Shown one piece after another: positions 46,201 through 55,840 of a DNA stretch of 64,000 nucleotides; within the stretch, counting starts at the first letter, position 1; each line of letters opens with the position of its first letter. Source of the stretch: Bimuria novae-zelandiae CBS 107.79 (lineage: Eukaryota > Ascomycota > Dothideomycetes > Pleosporales > Didymosphaeriaceae). The DNA is taken from NCBI GenBank assembly GCA_010015655.1, contig ML976781.1:62001-126000 (forward strand), in the 5' to 3' direction. Position numbers and translations under genes: made by a program. Below the pieces are notes generated by a model. The model searched no databases. It had not been told where the DNA came from and saw only the letters and a list, made by a program, of their open reading frames with translations.

Positions 46201-48309
46201 TGTTTCAAGTCATCAAAGGCAATGAAGCCTCAATTCGAGATGGGTGGAACCATGTGAGTCCTTTCGCCATCTTTTCGTCGGTAGGATGCTAATTTGATAT
46301 CTAGCTTATTCACATCATGGTTAACCTTTTCGTCAATTCTCTGCTACCTCCGTACTTCTTGTCATTCCAGAAGACGCTCGCTTTGCCCCCAATACCACTC
46401 CAGAGTCCAGCCCAGGTTATAGATCGCATTGAACGACCTGCAGACACTGGCATCTTCTCGGCGTTGTCGTCTTACGTCTCTAGCTTCGCCAACGACGAGC
46501 CTCCGGAGCCGTCTGACCAAGAAATCGAATACACCCTCTGCACCGTAGATACCGTCAAAGAATGTCATTTCGAAGATATTATTGCAAACATCAGTCAACT
46601 ACCGCTCGAGTCACTCCGGTCGCTGCTTATGTCGCTGCTCGAGCAGATACCAGAAGACGGCTCACCGAGAGTCATTGTTGTGAAACCCGAGCTTCCCCCT
46701 ACAACTAGTCCGCGTACCAATGGAACCAAGCCCAAGTCGAACAGACCGATATACGATCCTAGTCTGGTTTTTGTTCTGGAGTTGGCGACTGTACTCGCCC
46801 TTAGAGATGACGAGACCGTACAAGAGTTGGCTAAAGATGTCGCGGATGCTCTGTCAACTGTGATCAAGGACGCTGGCAAGCTTCACCCTGTATTGATTGC
46901 GCGATGTGTGTACTACCTCTTGAGCTTACTGAAGGCCAGCAACGTAAGTTATTGCCAGAACTACTTTCGACTCATACTGACTCCTCTAGGATCACGACTA
47001 CATCCGAGCTCCTGTTCTTCTGCATACATTCTCTAAATTTGACGAGGAGCTCTTGAAGCAGTGTGCCAGCCCGTTATTGAAGGGCTTAGCAGATTGTTTG
47101 AAAGGTCTAAATGGGTTACGCGTAGAGCTAGCAAGCTCACCGGATTTCTGGGCTATCTTGAATAAGCTACAACGTGTGCCAGAGGCTGCCGGCGATGTTT
47201 TCCAGCTTGTAGAGGATCTCACTACTTCTTCCCTGCCTGGACTCACAGCGGACAACTATGAGGCAGCAATTGCGCTTCTCAACGAGTTTGCTACCACGGC
47301 TCAGGTTGGCGCAAGACAGGAACAGTTATACGATCAAGCTGTGCGACGAGGCAAAGCCCCCAAGTCTAAGAAACCTGAGTATGTATGCTATGATGGTAAC
47401 TTACGTATCCGCTAACTGGAAACAGGAGCGATGAAATCGTCGTACGAGGGAGCACGGCGATGACCATCGTCTTCCAGATGACCAACAAGGTGCCGAACTT
47501 CATCGAGCAGTCACATCTCGAAAACACCGAAGGCATGTTGTCTTTTCTTCGAGCGCGTGCGAAGAAGCTAACTCTCTGTAGCGTGGACAGCGTATTGGTC
47601 TCCGATCTTGAAGACGCTCACACATCAGTGTCTCAATCCTTGTCGGGAGGTCCGTCAACAGGCTTTCGGAGCGCTTCAACGGACTCTCCTATCAAACGAA
47701 CTCGCATCTCCCGACCACAAGGAATGGACGGCCATCTTTGGAGAAGTCTTGTTCCCTCTGATTACACAGCTACTGAAGCCCGAAGTCTACCAATCGGATC
47801 CTCTGGGTATGAGCGAGACACGTGTGCGCGCTGCGACGTTGCTCTCGAAGGTCTTCCTACACTACCTCGTCATGCTCTCGGAGACGGACGAACTACTGGA
47901 TCTCTGGCTGAAGATCATCACTATCATGGATCGCCTCATGAACAGCGGCCAGGGTGACAATCTTGTAGGACAACCACGCTTTCATTTGCATTGTTCCACG
48001 CTAACAACTACACAGGAAGAAGCCGTGTCCGAGAACCTCAAAAACATGCTCCTCGTCTTGTCCAGCGGTGGCTATCTCGTCCCGCTAGACGAGAAGCCCG
48101 AGAAAGAAGAGCTGTGGAACGAGACCTGGAAGCGCATCAACCGCTTCCTGCCCAATTTCTTTGCCGAGCTTTTCCCAGAAGAAGCGAAGAAGCCGAAGAG
48201 CGAAAGGAAGGCCAAGGACGTCAGCAAGGACAAAGAGAACGAGAAAGTGGCGGTGGAAGACAAGGCGGAGAGCGCCGCTGCAGAACCTCAGGGCAAAGCC
48301 GAGGCGTAA
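43279..48309 (+). CDS. GEA1: Large ARF guanine nucleotide exchange factor GEA1/GBF1
   Basis: Sec7-domain exchange factor activating ARF1 at the early Golgi; the target of brefeldin A. Exons 43279-43660, 43711-46253, 46305-46943, 46990-47378, 47426-47532, 47582-47964 and 48016-48309 give 1578 residues. N-terminal DCB region (ITVTSAMRKHARWAHSSVAA), HUS region (LMESMVSGQAGEV and a SELIRRSAEISMVSMCQVIF helix), Sec7 domain at nt about 45190-45780 (KGGIAFLASQGI, FRLPGESPLIERIVTEFSAQ with the catalytic Glu, IYILCYAVIMLNTDQHNPNI), then HDS repeats. Intron 5 is a GC-AG intron; intron 6 is 51 nt without a stop. The C-terminus is a charged Lys/Glu/Ala tail. Confidence 0.95.
47533..47581 (+). other. GC-AG intron in GEA1
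   Basis: Donor AAG|GCATGT, branch GCTAAC, acceptor TGTAG|CG; 49 nt. It is the only join that restores frame into AWTAYWSPILKTLTHQCLNP. A GT donor in the right phase would leave an intron of only 25 nt. Confidence 0.85.
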
Positions 48310-49151
48310 TGGAATATCGTGCACGGGCCTGGAGTTCGTACACTACAATGGATGCACCGCGGAACTGGGATCGGGTTATGGATGTCGCGGGGCAGGAGTA
48401 TCTAGAGTATAGGATTGTAGCATAGGTGTATGTATTGTACAGCGCTCGCATGGAAAGGGAGTCATAATGGACCAGGCGCAACCACCAGGGATCAATTTTT
48501 AGGTTGTGCTTGTGCTCTTAATAAGCACCTATTATGGCGCCACTGTGCAACACGCCGTTGCTAGTCAGATCTTCGTGAAACGTGCCACAGGCGTTCCCGA
48601 GGCCGCAGTGCAGGGGCTGGTGTATGATTGGTGGACCCGCGTTGTCGCCAGGTGCGGCACGGGCCAGAGTTAATGTCTTGGAGATAGCAGTGATTTCACG
48701 ATGCTTCGGGACTGCGACTAGACCTGCTGGAATTGGGTAGTCAATCTTATCAGGCGCTTTCGCGCGGGTGAACGCTGCTTTGGCGATTCCCTCTTCTTTC
48801 ACTACAGCTCGGTCTTCGTTGTTGCTGCTGCGCATTTGCTGTACTCTGTGCTTACTGCTCCAGTGCCCTAGGCACGTTACGCTCCTTACATATTCAACGG
48901 ATCACCCGAAACGTCGCTCCTTGATCGGTCTCTGTTTGCGTTGACGCTGCCCATTGTTCTTCTCGTGACGTTGGAATATTGGGAAAGAGCAGGTCGCGTG
49001 TGTTTGTCGGATAAAAATCGCCTCTGCGTCTCTCCGCTTGCTCTTCACCTCGCCACCCCATCTTTTTGGACTTTTTGCACGACTCCACTTGGGTGAGCGG
49101 TCTTGACACTCGCTTTTTGTTACATATCTATTTAACAGACACTCATTCACA
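48310..49151. other. Intergenic GEA1 - GH72
   Basis: 842 bp. A minus-strand open frame (48518-48835, 105 codons) has no recognised domain. The right end is the GH72 promoter and leader. Confidence 0.4.
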
Positions 49152-50717
49152 ATGCGTTCGGTACGTATCGCCTAGCTCCGCAGAGCATCACGAGTGCGCG
49201 CATAGGTAACTGATGGTTGGCATAGCTTTTCAACTCGCTCGCGGTACTCACCGGGCTCTTGACGAGCGTTGCCGTCGCCGTCCACCCGGTGGAGGTTCAA
49301 GGCCAGGATTTCATCGACACAGTAACCAAGAAGCGCTTCATGATTGTTGGTGTGGACTACCAGCCCGGCGGCCAGGCAGGCTACAAGCCTCAAGAGAATA
49401 GTGACCCCTTGACGAACAAAGATGTCTGCCTTCGCGACGCCATCACGCTTCAGAAACTCGGCGCAAACACAATCCGTGTGTACAACGTCGACCCCACGTT
49501 GAACCACGACGACTGCGCGTCCATCTTCAACTCGGCTGGCATCTACATGATTATCGATGTCAACGGTCCTCAATCAGGCGAAAGCATCAACCGTGCCGAG
49601 CCGTGGACCAGCTACCACAAGGATTACCTGAGGAGGATCTTTGGTGTCGTGGAGAACTTCAAGAACTACCCGAACACGCTGGCTTTCTTCTCCGCGAACG
49701 AGGTCATGAATGACATGGACACGGGCAAGGTTAATCCGCAATACATTCGCGTACGTACAAAGCCTAACTACGGTCGAGGCGTACATCGCTAATCTACAAC
49801 AGGCTGTCCAGCGTGACCTCAAGGCATACATCAAGGCGCACTCTAAGCGCACAATCCCCGTTGGCTACTCTGCTGCCGATGTTCGCGAAATCCTGCAAGA
49901 CACGTGGGCGTACATGCAGTGTGACAATGACGGCGATGGCTCTGAGTCTGACATCTTCGGGCTCAATTCGTACTCGTGGTGCGGCGGCGATGCTACTTTC
50001 CAAACGGCTGGATATAACACACTCGTTGACATGTTCGAAAACAGCAGCATTCCTGTCTTCTTCTCGGAATATGGTTGTAATGAGGTCATGCCTCGTGTCT
50101 TCGACGAAGTCGCAGCCCTCTACGGTGATAAGATGACTGCCCTGAGCGGCGGCCTCGTCTACGAGTACAGCCAGGAAGAATCGAACTACGGTCTGGCAAC
50201 CATCGACGAAGATGGCTCTGTCAAGCTCCGCAAGGACTTCGACGCCCTCCAAGCGCAGTTTAACAAACTCGATATGTCCAAGATCCAAGCGACCAAGCCC
50301 GATGCCACCTCTATCAAGGCCCCGAAGTGCGACAAGAAGCTCATTACGAATGATGCTTTTGATACCAACTTCACCCTCCCCGCCGTTTGCCCTGGCTGCC
50401 AGACCCTCATCCAGAACGGAATCGACAAGCCTATCAACGGCAAGCTGGTCAAAGTCCTCGCTACTAAGAGCCCTAACAAGGTCTATGCGTCCTCCGGCAG
50501 TGAGGTTAAGAACCTTGCCTTGACTTTGCTCAGCAATGACGGTGTGAACACACCTAGCGGCGAGACGACAAGCCCTGCGGATTCGGACAACGCAATACCC
50601 ACGGCAGATGGTAGCGCAGCGGGGGAGTCAGACAAGCCTGGTGCTGCTACTAGTAAGCTTGCTGGCGGCTGGACGCTCCTCGCTGCCACCGTCATCGCTG
50701 TGCTAACCGTCTTGTGA
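49152..50717 (+). CDS. GPI-anchored beta-1,3-glucanosyltransferase (GH72, Gas/Gel)
   Basis: Cell wall enzyme that elongates beta-1,3-glucan by transglycosylation. Exons 49152-49160 (nine bases), 49226-49750 and 49803-50717 give 482 residues. Signal peptide MRSLFNSLAVLTGLLTSVAV. The GH72 catalytic domain includes KRFMIVGVDYQPGGQAGYKP, TLQKLGANTIRVYNVDP, the acid/base Glu in FFSANEVMND and the nucleophile Glu in PVFFSEYGCNE. The Cys-rich CBM43 module seen in some family members is absent, so this is the short (Gas4/Gel1-like) type. Ser/Thr-rich stalk, then a hydrophobic GPI-signal tail (GGWTLLAATVIAVLTVL) with a likely omega site in the preceding small residues. Confidence 0.94.
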
Positions 50718-51192
50718 AGCAGCAGATGAGCCACCGCCGTCTCCGACAAAGAAAGGCGGCGCGTACCGGCACCGGAAGGCGCGTTCATTTGCGTGGGTCG
50801 TGTGGGTCCCCGTGTTCATGTTGTTCTAGAGCCGCCATCCAACCTCCTCTTATCGGAGCTACGATTACCAGGGCAGAAGATTGGGAGACAGGTTCGAGAC
50901 TTGGAGGACGTAATGCTGCGGTTTGCTTATTCAGCGGCATCATGGGTACGTACGTTTTGGAGAGCATTTTCGATTCCATGTACGTGTTTATGGTATACCC
51001 CTTTTGTGAGAGGCCTGTGGCCGGCGGGATGCTGCGGAGGATATGGTATAGATATGTAACGGTTAAGAATATTCTACTCAGAAGGAGCAGAAGGTTAGCC
51101 TTTTGCTTCCAACAAGATATGATGAGCATAAGCGAGAAATAGATCTCTTTGGCATTCTCCCATTGGACTTGCACTCTTGTAAACCCTACGTA
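50718..51192. other. Intergenic after GH72
   Basis: 475 bp between the GH72 stop and the decayed gene. No supported feature. Confidence 0.4.
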
Positions 51193-51612
51193 TTATGCTG
51201 GATAGCACTCCAGCGAATCCTCAACCTCCGTCACATTCTTCCGAACCAACTTGCTGACCCACCCCGCGGCCCCGTCCTCAATCAGTTCCTCCGTTTCTGA
51301 CGACGCGATGCGGTTCAGCACCTAGCCCTGGCACCGGTCTTTCCCGTTCCGTGGCGCCGCCTCTTGGCTCACCACCTCGGCCATCCAAGCATACTCGTTG
51401 GCTTTGATGCGGGATATGAGAAAGTAGCCCTCTGCGTTCTTGTCTGCGAGAGGCTGCCCGCTGCGCGTCTCGAATTGGTATATTAGACCTTAAGAGAGTG
51501 AGGAGTGTGCAGAGTTCTGAAGGGGGACCGTGGAGGTCGAACGCCCAGTGAAAGCAGTGGTTGGATCGTAGCCGTGGCCAGAGACGATGATGGAGAGGTT
51601 GTGGTTGTACAT
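51193..51612 (-). pseudogene. Decayed conserved fungal gene
   Basis: Minus-strand frame from ATG at 51612 begins MYNHNLSIIVSGHGYDPTTA, then loses frame (an HWAFDLHG-like stretch lies in another frame) and meets a TAA; the main frame resumes as LIYQFETRSGQPLADKNAEG and YFLISRIKANEYAWMAEVVS. It is then cut by TAG at 51322-51324 after DRCQG, followed by VLNRIASSETEELIEDGAAG and a final stop at 51193. Residue use is protein-like on both sides of the TAG, and a Trp fits that position in DRCQGWVL-type sequences, so TGG-to-TAG is likely. I do not know the function. Short introns could explain some of the breaks but not the TAG. Confidence 0.6.
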
Positions 51613-52026
51613 TAGGAGTGGGAGGGTGGTTTGAGAAGTTGCGAACGGGATTTTTATAGGAGATCGCGTGGGGGAGGGGGAGAGAGCGAAGTTGAGGGCT
51701 ATGCCATTAAAACATAAAAAGTATTGGATATACTATTTTTGGATACGATGATATATGTATAGAGTAATTTAACATATGATCTGCTTTAGTTCTGTTTGTA
51801 CTGAAGCCTTGTGGCGGCACTCATTCTGCTCACCACACGTAGTCATGGAAGCGTTTGCTAAGGCCCTGCACCGCGCGCGTTTTGGGAAAGGCTGAGTGTG
51901 GCCACCCCCAAGGTGTATACCGCGGATCGGTTCTTTACTATTGGCAACTGATTTGTTATTTTTACATGGTTTGCTATAGGCTGTCTGTGCAAGTAAAAGA
52001 AAAAGGCCAAGATAGGGATCTGAATA
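51613..52026. other. Intergenic, AT-rich in part
   Basis: 414 bp including an AT-rich stretch (about 51700-51790). No gene recognised. Confidence 0.4.
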
Positions 52027-53406
52027 CTAATCGTCATACTTGCCAAACAGAGGGAATGAGGTGTACTTCTTCGGGTCTCTGGCCGCATGTACGTCGACAG
52101 AAGAGCTCTCTGCATCCACAGGCTCCGCTGTATTGAGCCTTCCTGTCAGCACTTTCGTAAGTGGAGAAACCTCTCCATTGAGCAGCTCTTCTAGCGTCGG
52201 ATTGCGGCAATCAATTCGTCTTCCTGATTCCGTGACCATGTCCAGGACACCACGCTCATCGTCTCGATCCATCTTTCCCTGCAACCACCGCCTGAATCCC
52301 TCCGAGGCAATGTCGACTTTTAGCAATTCGATGACTAAAAATTCAGCGTCTATCCCCGGAGGGGATCCGTCAACCTTCCCAAAGTACGCTAGAGTGGCGA
52401 CAGCTACCTCGTCCACGGTCATGCTGTAGTCCACCTCAAAGAGCGGAGGAAAATACTCATTTTCAAGATTGCGCGCAGTCGGAAGGCCACGGAATGCGAA
52501 GATCATATCTCGGATGTCGGAGCACTGTTTATTCTTATGGTCCAACATAGTGGTCACGAAACCGTGGACCGCCCAATACCGGCCATCCGCGGTGCTCATA
52601 TCGCATCGAAGGGCCTGCCTAGTCCTCTGCGCCGTGTACAGAAGGCTCTCCGCGCAGATATTGAGCCCGTCTTTCGTCCTTGCCGTGATTTCTCCTTGCG
52701 TAGCAATCTTCCCCTTGCTCAGCGCGCTGAAATCGTACAGATTGGAAAAAGGACTCGCGTGCCGCCCACTGTGCAGCATCAAGCACGAATCCGCGCATAG
52801 TATCTCTTGCACGATCCAGGCGCGGGAGAAATAGCGATTCGCGGAGAGCTCGACGACGTCCGGGGTCCCGTCCTCCACTAGCCTTTTCATAACTTCTGGA
52901 AGGGTCTTTCCTGAGACCTTTTCTATATACCGAGTGTTCAAAGCGAGGAAAGCGCGTTTCGTGTAGGCTTGCTCCTTTCCAAGCCACGCAATGACGAGAT
53001 CGGCGCCGGAGTATATCTCCCACATGCGCTGTACTTGCTCGCTCTTCTCCGCGTCGTCGTTCTGGTTGATGCAGATGGCGTCGACCCACAGGTCGCGGTC
53101 CTTTAAAACTTCAGACTCGTGGCTGAACATGCCTCTGTTGTGCAGAAAACGGTTTTGCAAAAAGTCGTAAAGGTTTTGAGCGACGCCGAAGGGCTTCCCG
53201 TCTATTGTGATGGTCGCGACGGGAGTGGGCTTGCCCCAGCAGTATGAGAGTGCAGCGAAGCGGTTCCGTTTTCCAATCTCGGGCTTGTAGTGCCGCATCT
53301 GGTACTGCATGTTGTCGGCTGTGCTTTCGGGGACGATGTGGAGAAGTCTTATGGAGCCAGGTTCGAGGGCCGCGTATTGGAAAATATCATTCGATGGATT
53401 GGACAT
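52027..53406 (-). CDS. HET-domain protein (heterokaryon incompatibility)
   Basis: Single exon, 459 residues. The HET domain holds its usual motif blocks: IRLLHIVPES near residue 18, FAALSYCWGKP (about 49-59), and LWVDAICINQNDDAEKSEQV with MWEIYSGADLVIAWLG (about 107-147). HET domains take part in allorecognition and programmed cell death of fused hyphae, often with a STAND partner. The C-terminal 250 residues have the usual loosely conserved helical region (RAWIVQEILCADS) and no second named domain. Neighbours are a pseudogene and an orphan gene, so this is an accessory island. Whether it acts as a het gene cannot be told. Confidence 0.9.
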   Translation of the reverse strand: MSNPSNDIFQYAALEPGSIRLLHIVPESTADNMQYQMRHYKPEIGKRNRFAALSYCWGKPTPVATITIDGKPFGVAQNLYDFLQNRFLHNRGMFSHESEVLKDRDLWVDAICINQNDDAEKSEQVQRMWEIYSGADLVIAWLGKEQAYTKRAFLALNTRYIEKVSGKTLPEVMKRLVEDGTPDVVELSANRYFSRAWIVQEILCADSCLMLHSGRHASPFSNLYDFSALSKGKIATQGEITARTKDGLNICAESLLYTAQRTRQALRCDMSTADGRYWAVHGFVTTMLDHKNKQCSDIRDMIFAFRGLPTARNLENEYFPPLFEVDYSMTVDEVAVATLAYFGKVDGSPPGIDAEFLVIELLKVDIASEGFRRWLQGKMDRDDERGVLDMVTESGRRIDCRNPTLEELLNGEVSPLTKVLTGRLNTAEPVDAESSSVDVHAARDPKKYTSFPLFGKYDD

Positions 53407-54330
53407 GTTTGATTTTCGTAAGCTCTGTGCTTTTGGTTAAGCTTGACTGGAAAAGTTCTCGCGTCAGTTACTTTGTATATGTAGTCGACTGGCCGTCTGT
53501 GCTTAAAGTGTTGTCGTTCCAGCAACACGACGGTGTGGCTGTGCCGTCCATTTCTCGTATTGCCCCCAGCTGAGTGGTGCACAGCCGCATCAATGATGCA
53601 CAGTGGTGAAGTTTGGAGTGGCGTTTTCTTATAGCCACTGAATGGCTGAGAAATGAATCACTAAAAAAAAGGCTATTGTGACTGAGTTTACTTCCACAAT
53701 CCATAAGGTCCGTGAAATTCGCCAGGTTTTCAAATGAGAAGGACAAGAGGATGCGTACCCGACATAATTCATGGCACTCGAACATTTACCACAACTACGT
53801 CTTACTCCTTCAGCTGTAGGGGTTAGCCAGCTTCTACTTCAGGACAAGAATAACCCTAACTACCATTGTACATAGCCTTAGGATGCGTTTAGCTTAGAGC
53901 CATAGTAAAGCTCTCTCTCTCGGATTAAACGGGCTTATTCCAAACACCAAACTCTGTCTGGGCGTTTATAGTAGGTACTCAAATCCTTCCTACTATGTAC
54001 ACATGTGTGGATCTGGTTGGGCAGCTCCATGTGGATGACGATTTTGCTATCTTCGTGCCTAAGTCTTTTGGTAAATACCATCTACGTCCCGTCTGGCTGC
54101 CATATACAAATTATGTTTGGCTTGCTAATGCGACAAGAAAAAGCTCCATGAAGAGAATCCCGGTGACGACGTGCCTTCTCTTTTCGTACAGTGTAAACGG
54201 GCGTCATTATTCAAACAGACGCGCACTGCTAGATAAATTATTTCCTGGCGACTCCGTGCTCAATCACCCCACCATATCAAGCTCTATACACACATTCGAT
54301 CCTCCTCAGCCTCCAATGTACGACCTAACC
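53407..54330. other. Divergent region HET gene / orphan coiled-coil gene
   Basis: 924 bp. The frame of the coiled-coil gene stays open upstream to 53995, but its composition there looks non-coding. No other gene supported. Confidence 0.4.
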
Positions 54331-55474
54331 ATGGCGGAAACCAACGACGCGAAGTACACCCTCATGGGCATGACTGCCTGGGCGGAGAATGAAGGTTTCA
54401 AGGATGCGCTCGACGTGCTGAACATGGTGCCGAAAACTCACAAACGCCATGATTCCGACGAGTTCGTCGAGGGCATTGCCCCGGGTGATAGCCATGGGAG
54501 CTATGTCCTCGACATTGGCGACCGCGCCAATCTCATCTATGCCTATGTTCGCAAGGACTTCTCTATTGGCTTCCTTTGCTACAAGACGGACCCCGTCACA
54601 GGCCGCGCCTCGGATAAGGCTCAACCTGTCGCGCTTCACGAGCTCGACCAGCCTCTCACTAGAGCTTCGCTCAGCTCCGCATATCAACAGGCGTTTGCGT
54701 TCGACACCAAACGTCGGTTCGGCTGACTTCTTCGCTCCGTCGTCATGTGGCGCTTTCTGCAAGGACATGTTTCGCACTTTCGGGCTAGCGACAACGTGAA
54801 GCCGCGCTTCTTCCGTGAGGTTTGTACCGCGATGTACGATTGGCTGCACTATGAGTCTCCGTCCGATCTGTCGGGCCTCGATTGGAGGGTGCAAGAGTTG
54901 ACTTTGGACGAAGACGGCGCAGGTGAGCTTTATATGTCACATATTTTTGAGAAGAGCACGCTAACATATCACTCAATAGCGGATCCGGACCCTAGCTCCA
55001 CCATCGAGAAGCTGAATTGTAAAGTGAGTGTAGGTGCAACGACAACTAGTCGCCTTACGAGGACAAGTACGTAGACAAAAACACGCTAAACTAAAAGTAG
55101 ACAACTAGCCTCCTCATCGCCAGAGAACAAATATGCGTTAAATAGCAGTAGTGACAAAAAAAGACACGTAACAACGCTAGCAAGAGCTAAGCGAGCCTGA
55201 TCACTAGGAAACCAAATCGAAAAACAAATCAAGGTAAGGCCACTTTCGATTAGAGAACCTGAAAGAGGACAAGAAAACGCTCGAAGAGGAGAGCGCACAG
55301 CTCAAGGACGACAATGACAGCCTTGCTGGTAGGCTTGAGAGCTTCCAAGCATATGTGCAAGTCTTGAAGGAGGAGGTGAAGGAGGCTAGGCAGAGCAACG
55401 CGGCCTTGAAGGCACAGTTAGTCGTGGTGAACGAGAAGATCAACGAGATGTTCGCGGGCCTAAGGACAATGTAG
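54331..55474 (+). CDS. Orphan gene with C-terminal coiled coil
   Basis: Not recognised. Proposed exons 54331-54712, 54764-54922, 54980-55023 and 55256-55474 join in phase to 267 residues; a frame-consistent model through four exons argues that it is real. The first intron (51 nt, donor GTCGGT) is the weakest; without it a TGA at 54724 ends the frame. N-terminal globular part (MAETNDAKYTLMGMTAWAEN, DIGDRANLIYAYVRKDFSIG). The final exon is a clear coiled coil (NLKEDKKTLEEESAQLKDDN and on to LKAQLVVVNEKINEMFAGLR), easy to miss because it has no leading ATG. Start alternatives are 54316 and 53995; 54331 has the better context (ACCATGG). Confidence 0.5.
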
Positions 55475-55840
55475 GCCCCAAGGTCGTAGGTCCATCCAAA
55501 GGCGCATTTTGTTCTTGAGCATGAAACTTCTAGAGCGGATGCTAGAGTACACTCAAGCGTTACCACAGTGTTTGATAGAGTATTACACAGACAAGACTAC
55601 TGCGGCTTCTTGCACGGATCGCTACGACCAATGGCCGTCTTCATGTGGGAAAGATTCGATGTGGAGAATCAAGGATACTAGCTAGCAGCCAATCTTGAAT
55701 TTTATCTGAAGGTCAGCATACATTTCGCTCAAGTATAATCTTCAGCGACATATTGCAATTACACGGCATCATGCCACACACCACATTCGACATGAAATAA
55801 CAGTGCAATCCCAAAAGTGGCCACTAAGATGATAATTCAT
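55475..55840. other. Convergent intergenic orphan gene / AP-3 beta
   Basis: 366 bp with the 3' ends of both genes. Nothing further seen. Confidence 0.4.

Noticed and set aside
48518..48835. Minus-strand open frame of 105 codons downstream of GEA1
   Set aside because: No recognisable domain, signal or splice context; composition looks like open intergenic DNA.
53995..54315. N-terminal extension of the orphan coiled-coil gene
   Set aside because: The frame is open, but the residues look random and the good start context is at 54331.
54325..54894. Minus-strand open frame of 189 codons
   Set aside because: It lies opposite the orphan coiled-coil gene, whose spliced phases and codon pattern fit better; the minus frame is a mirror of it.
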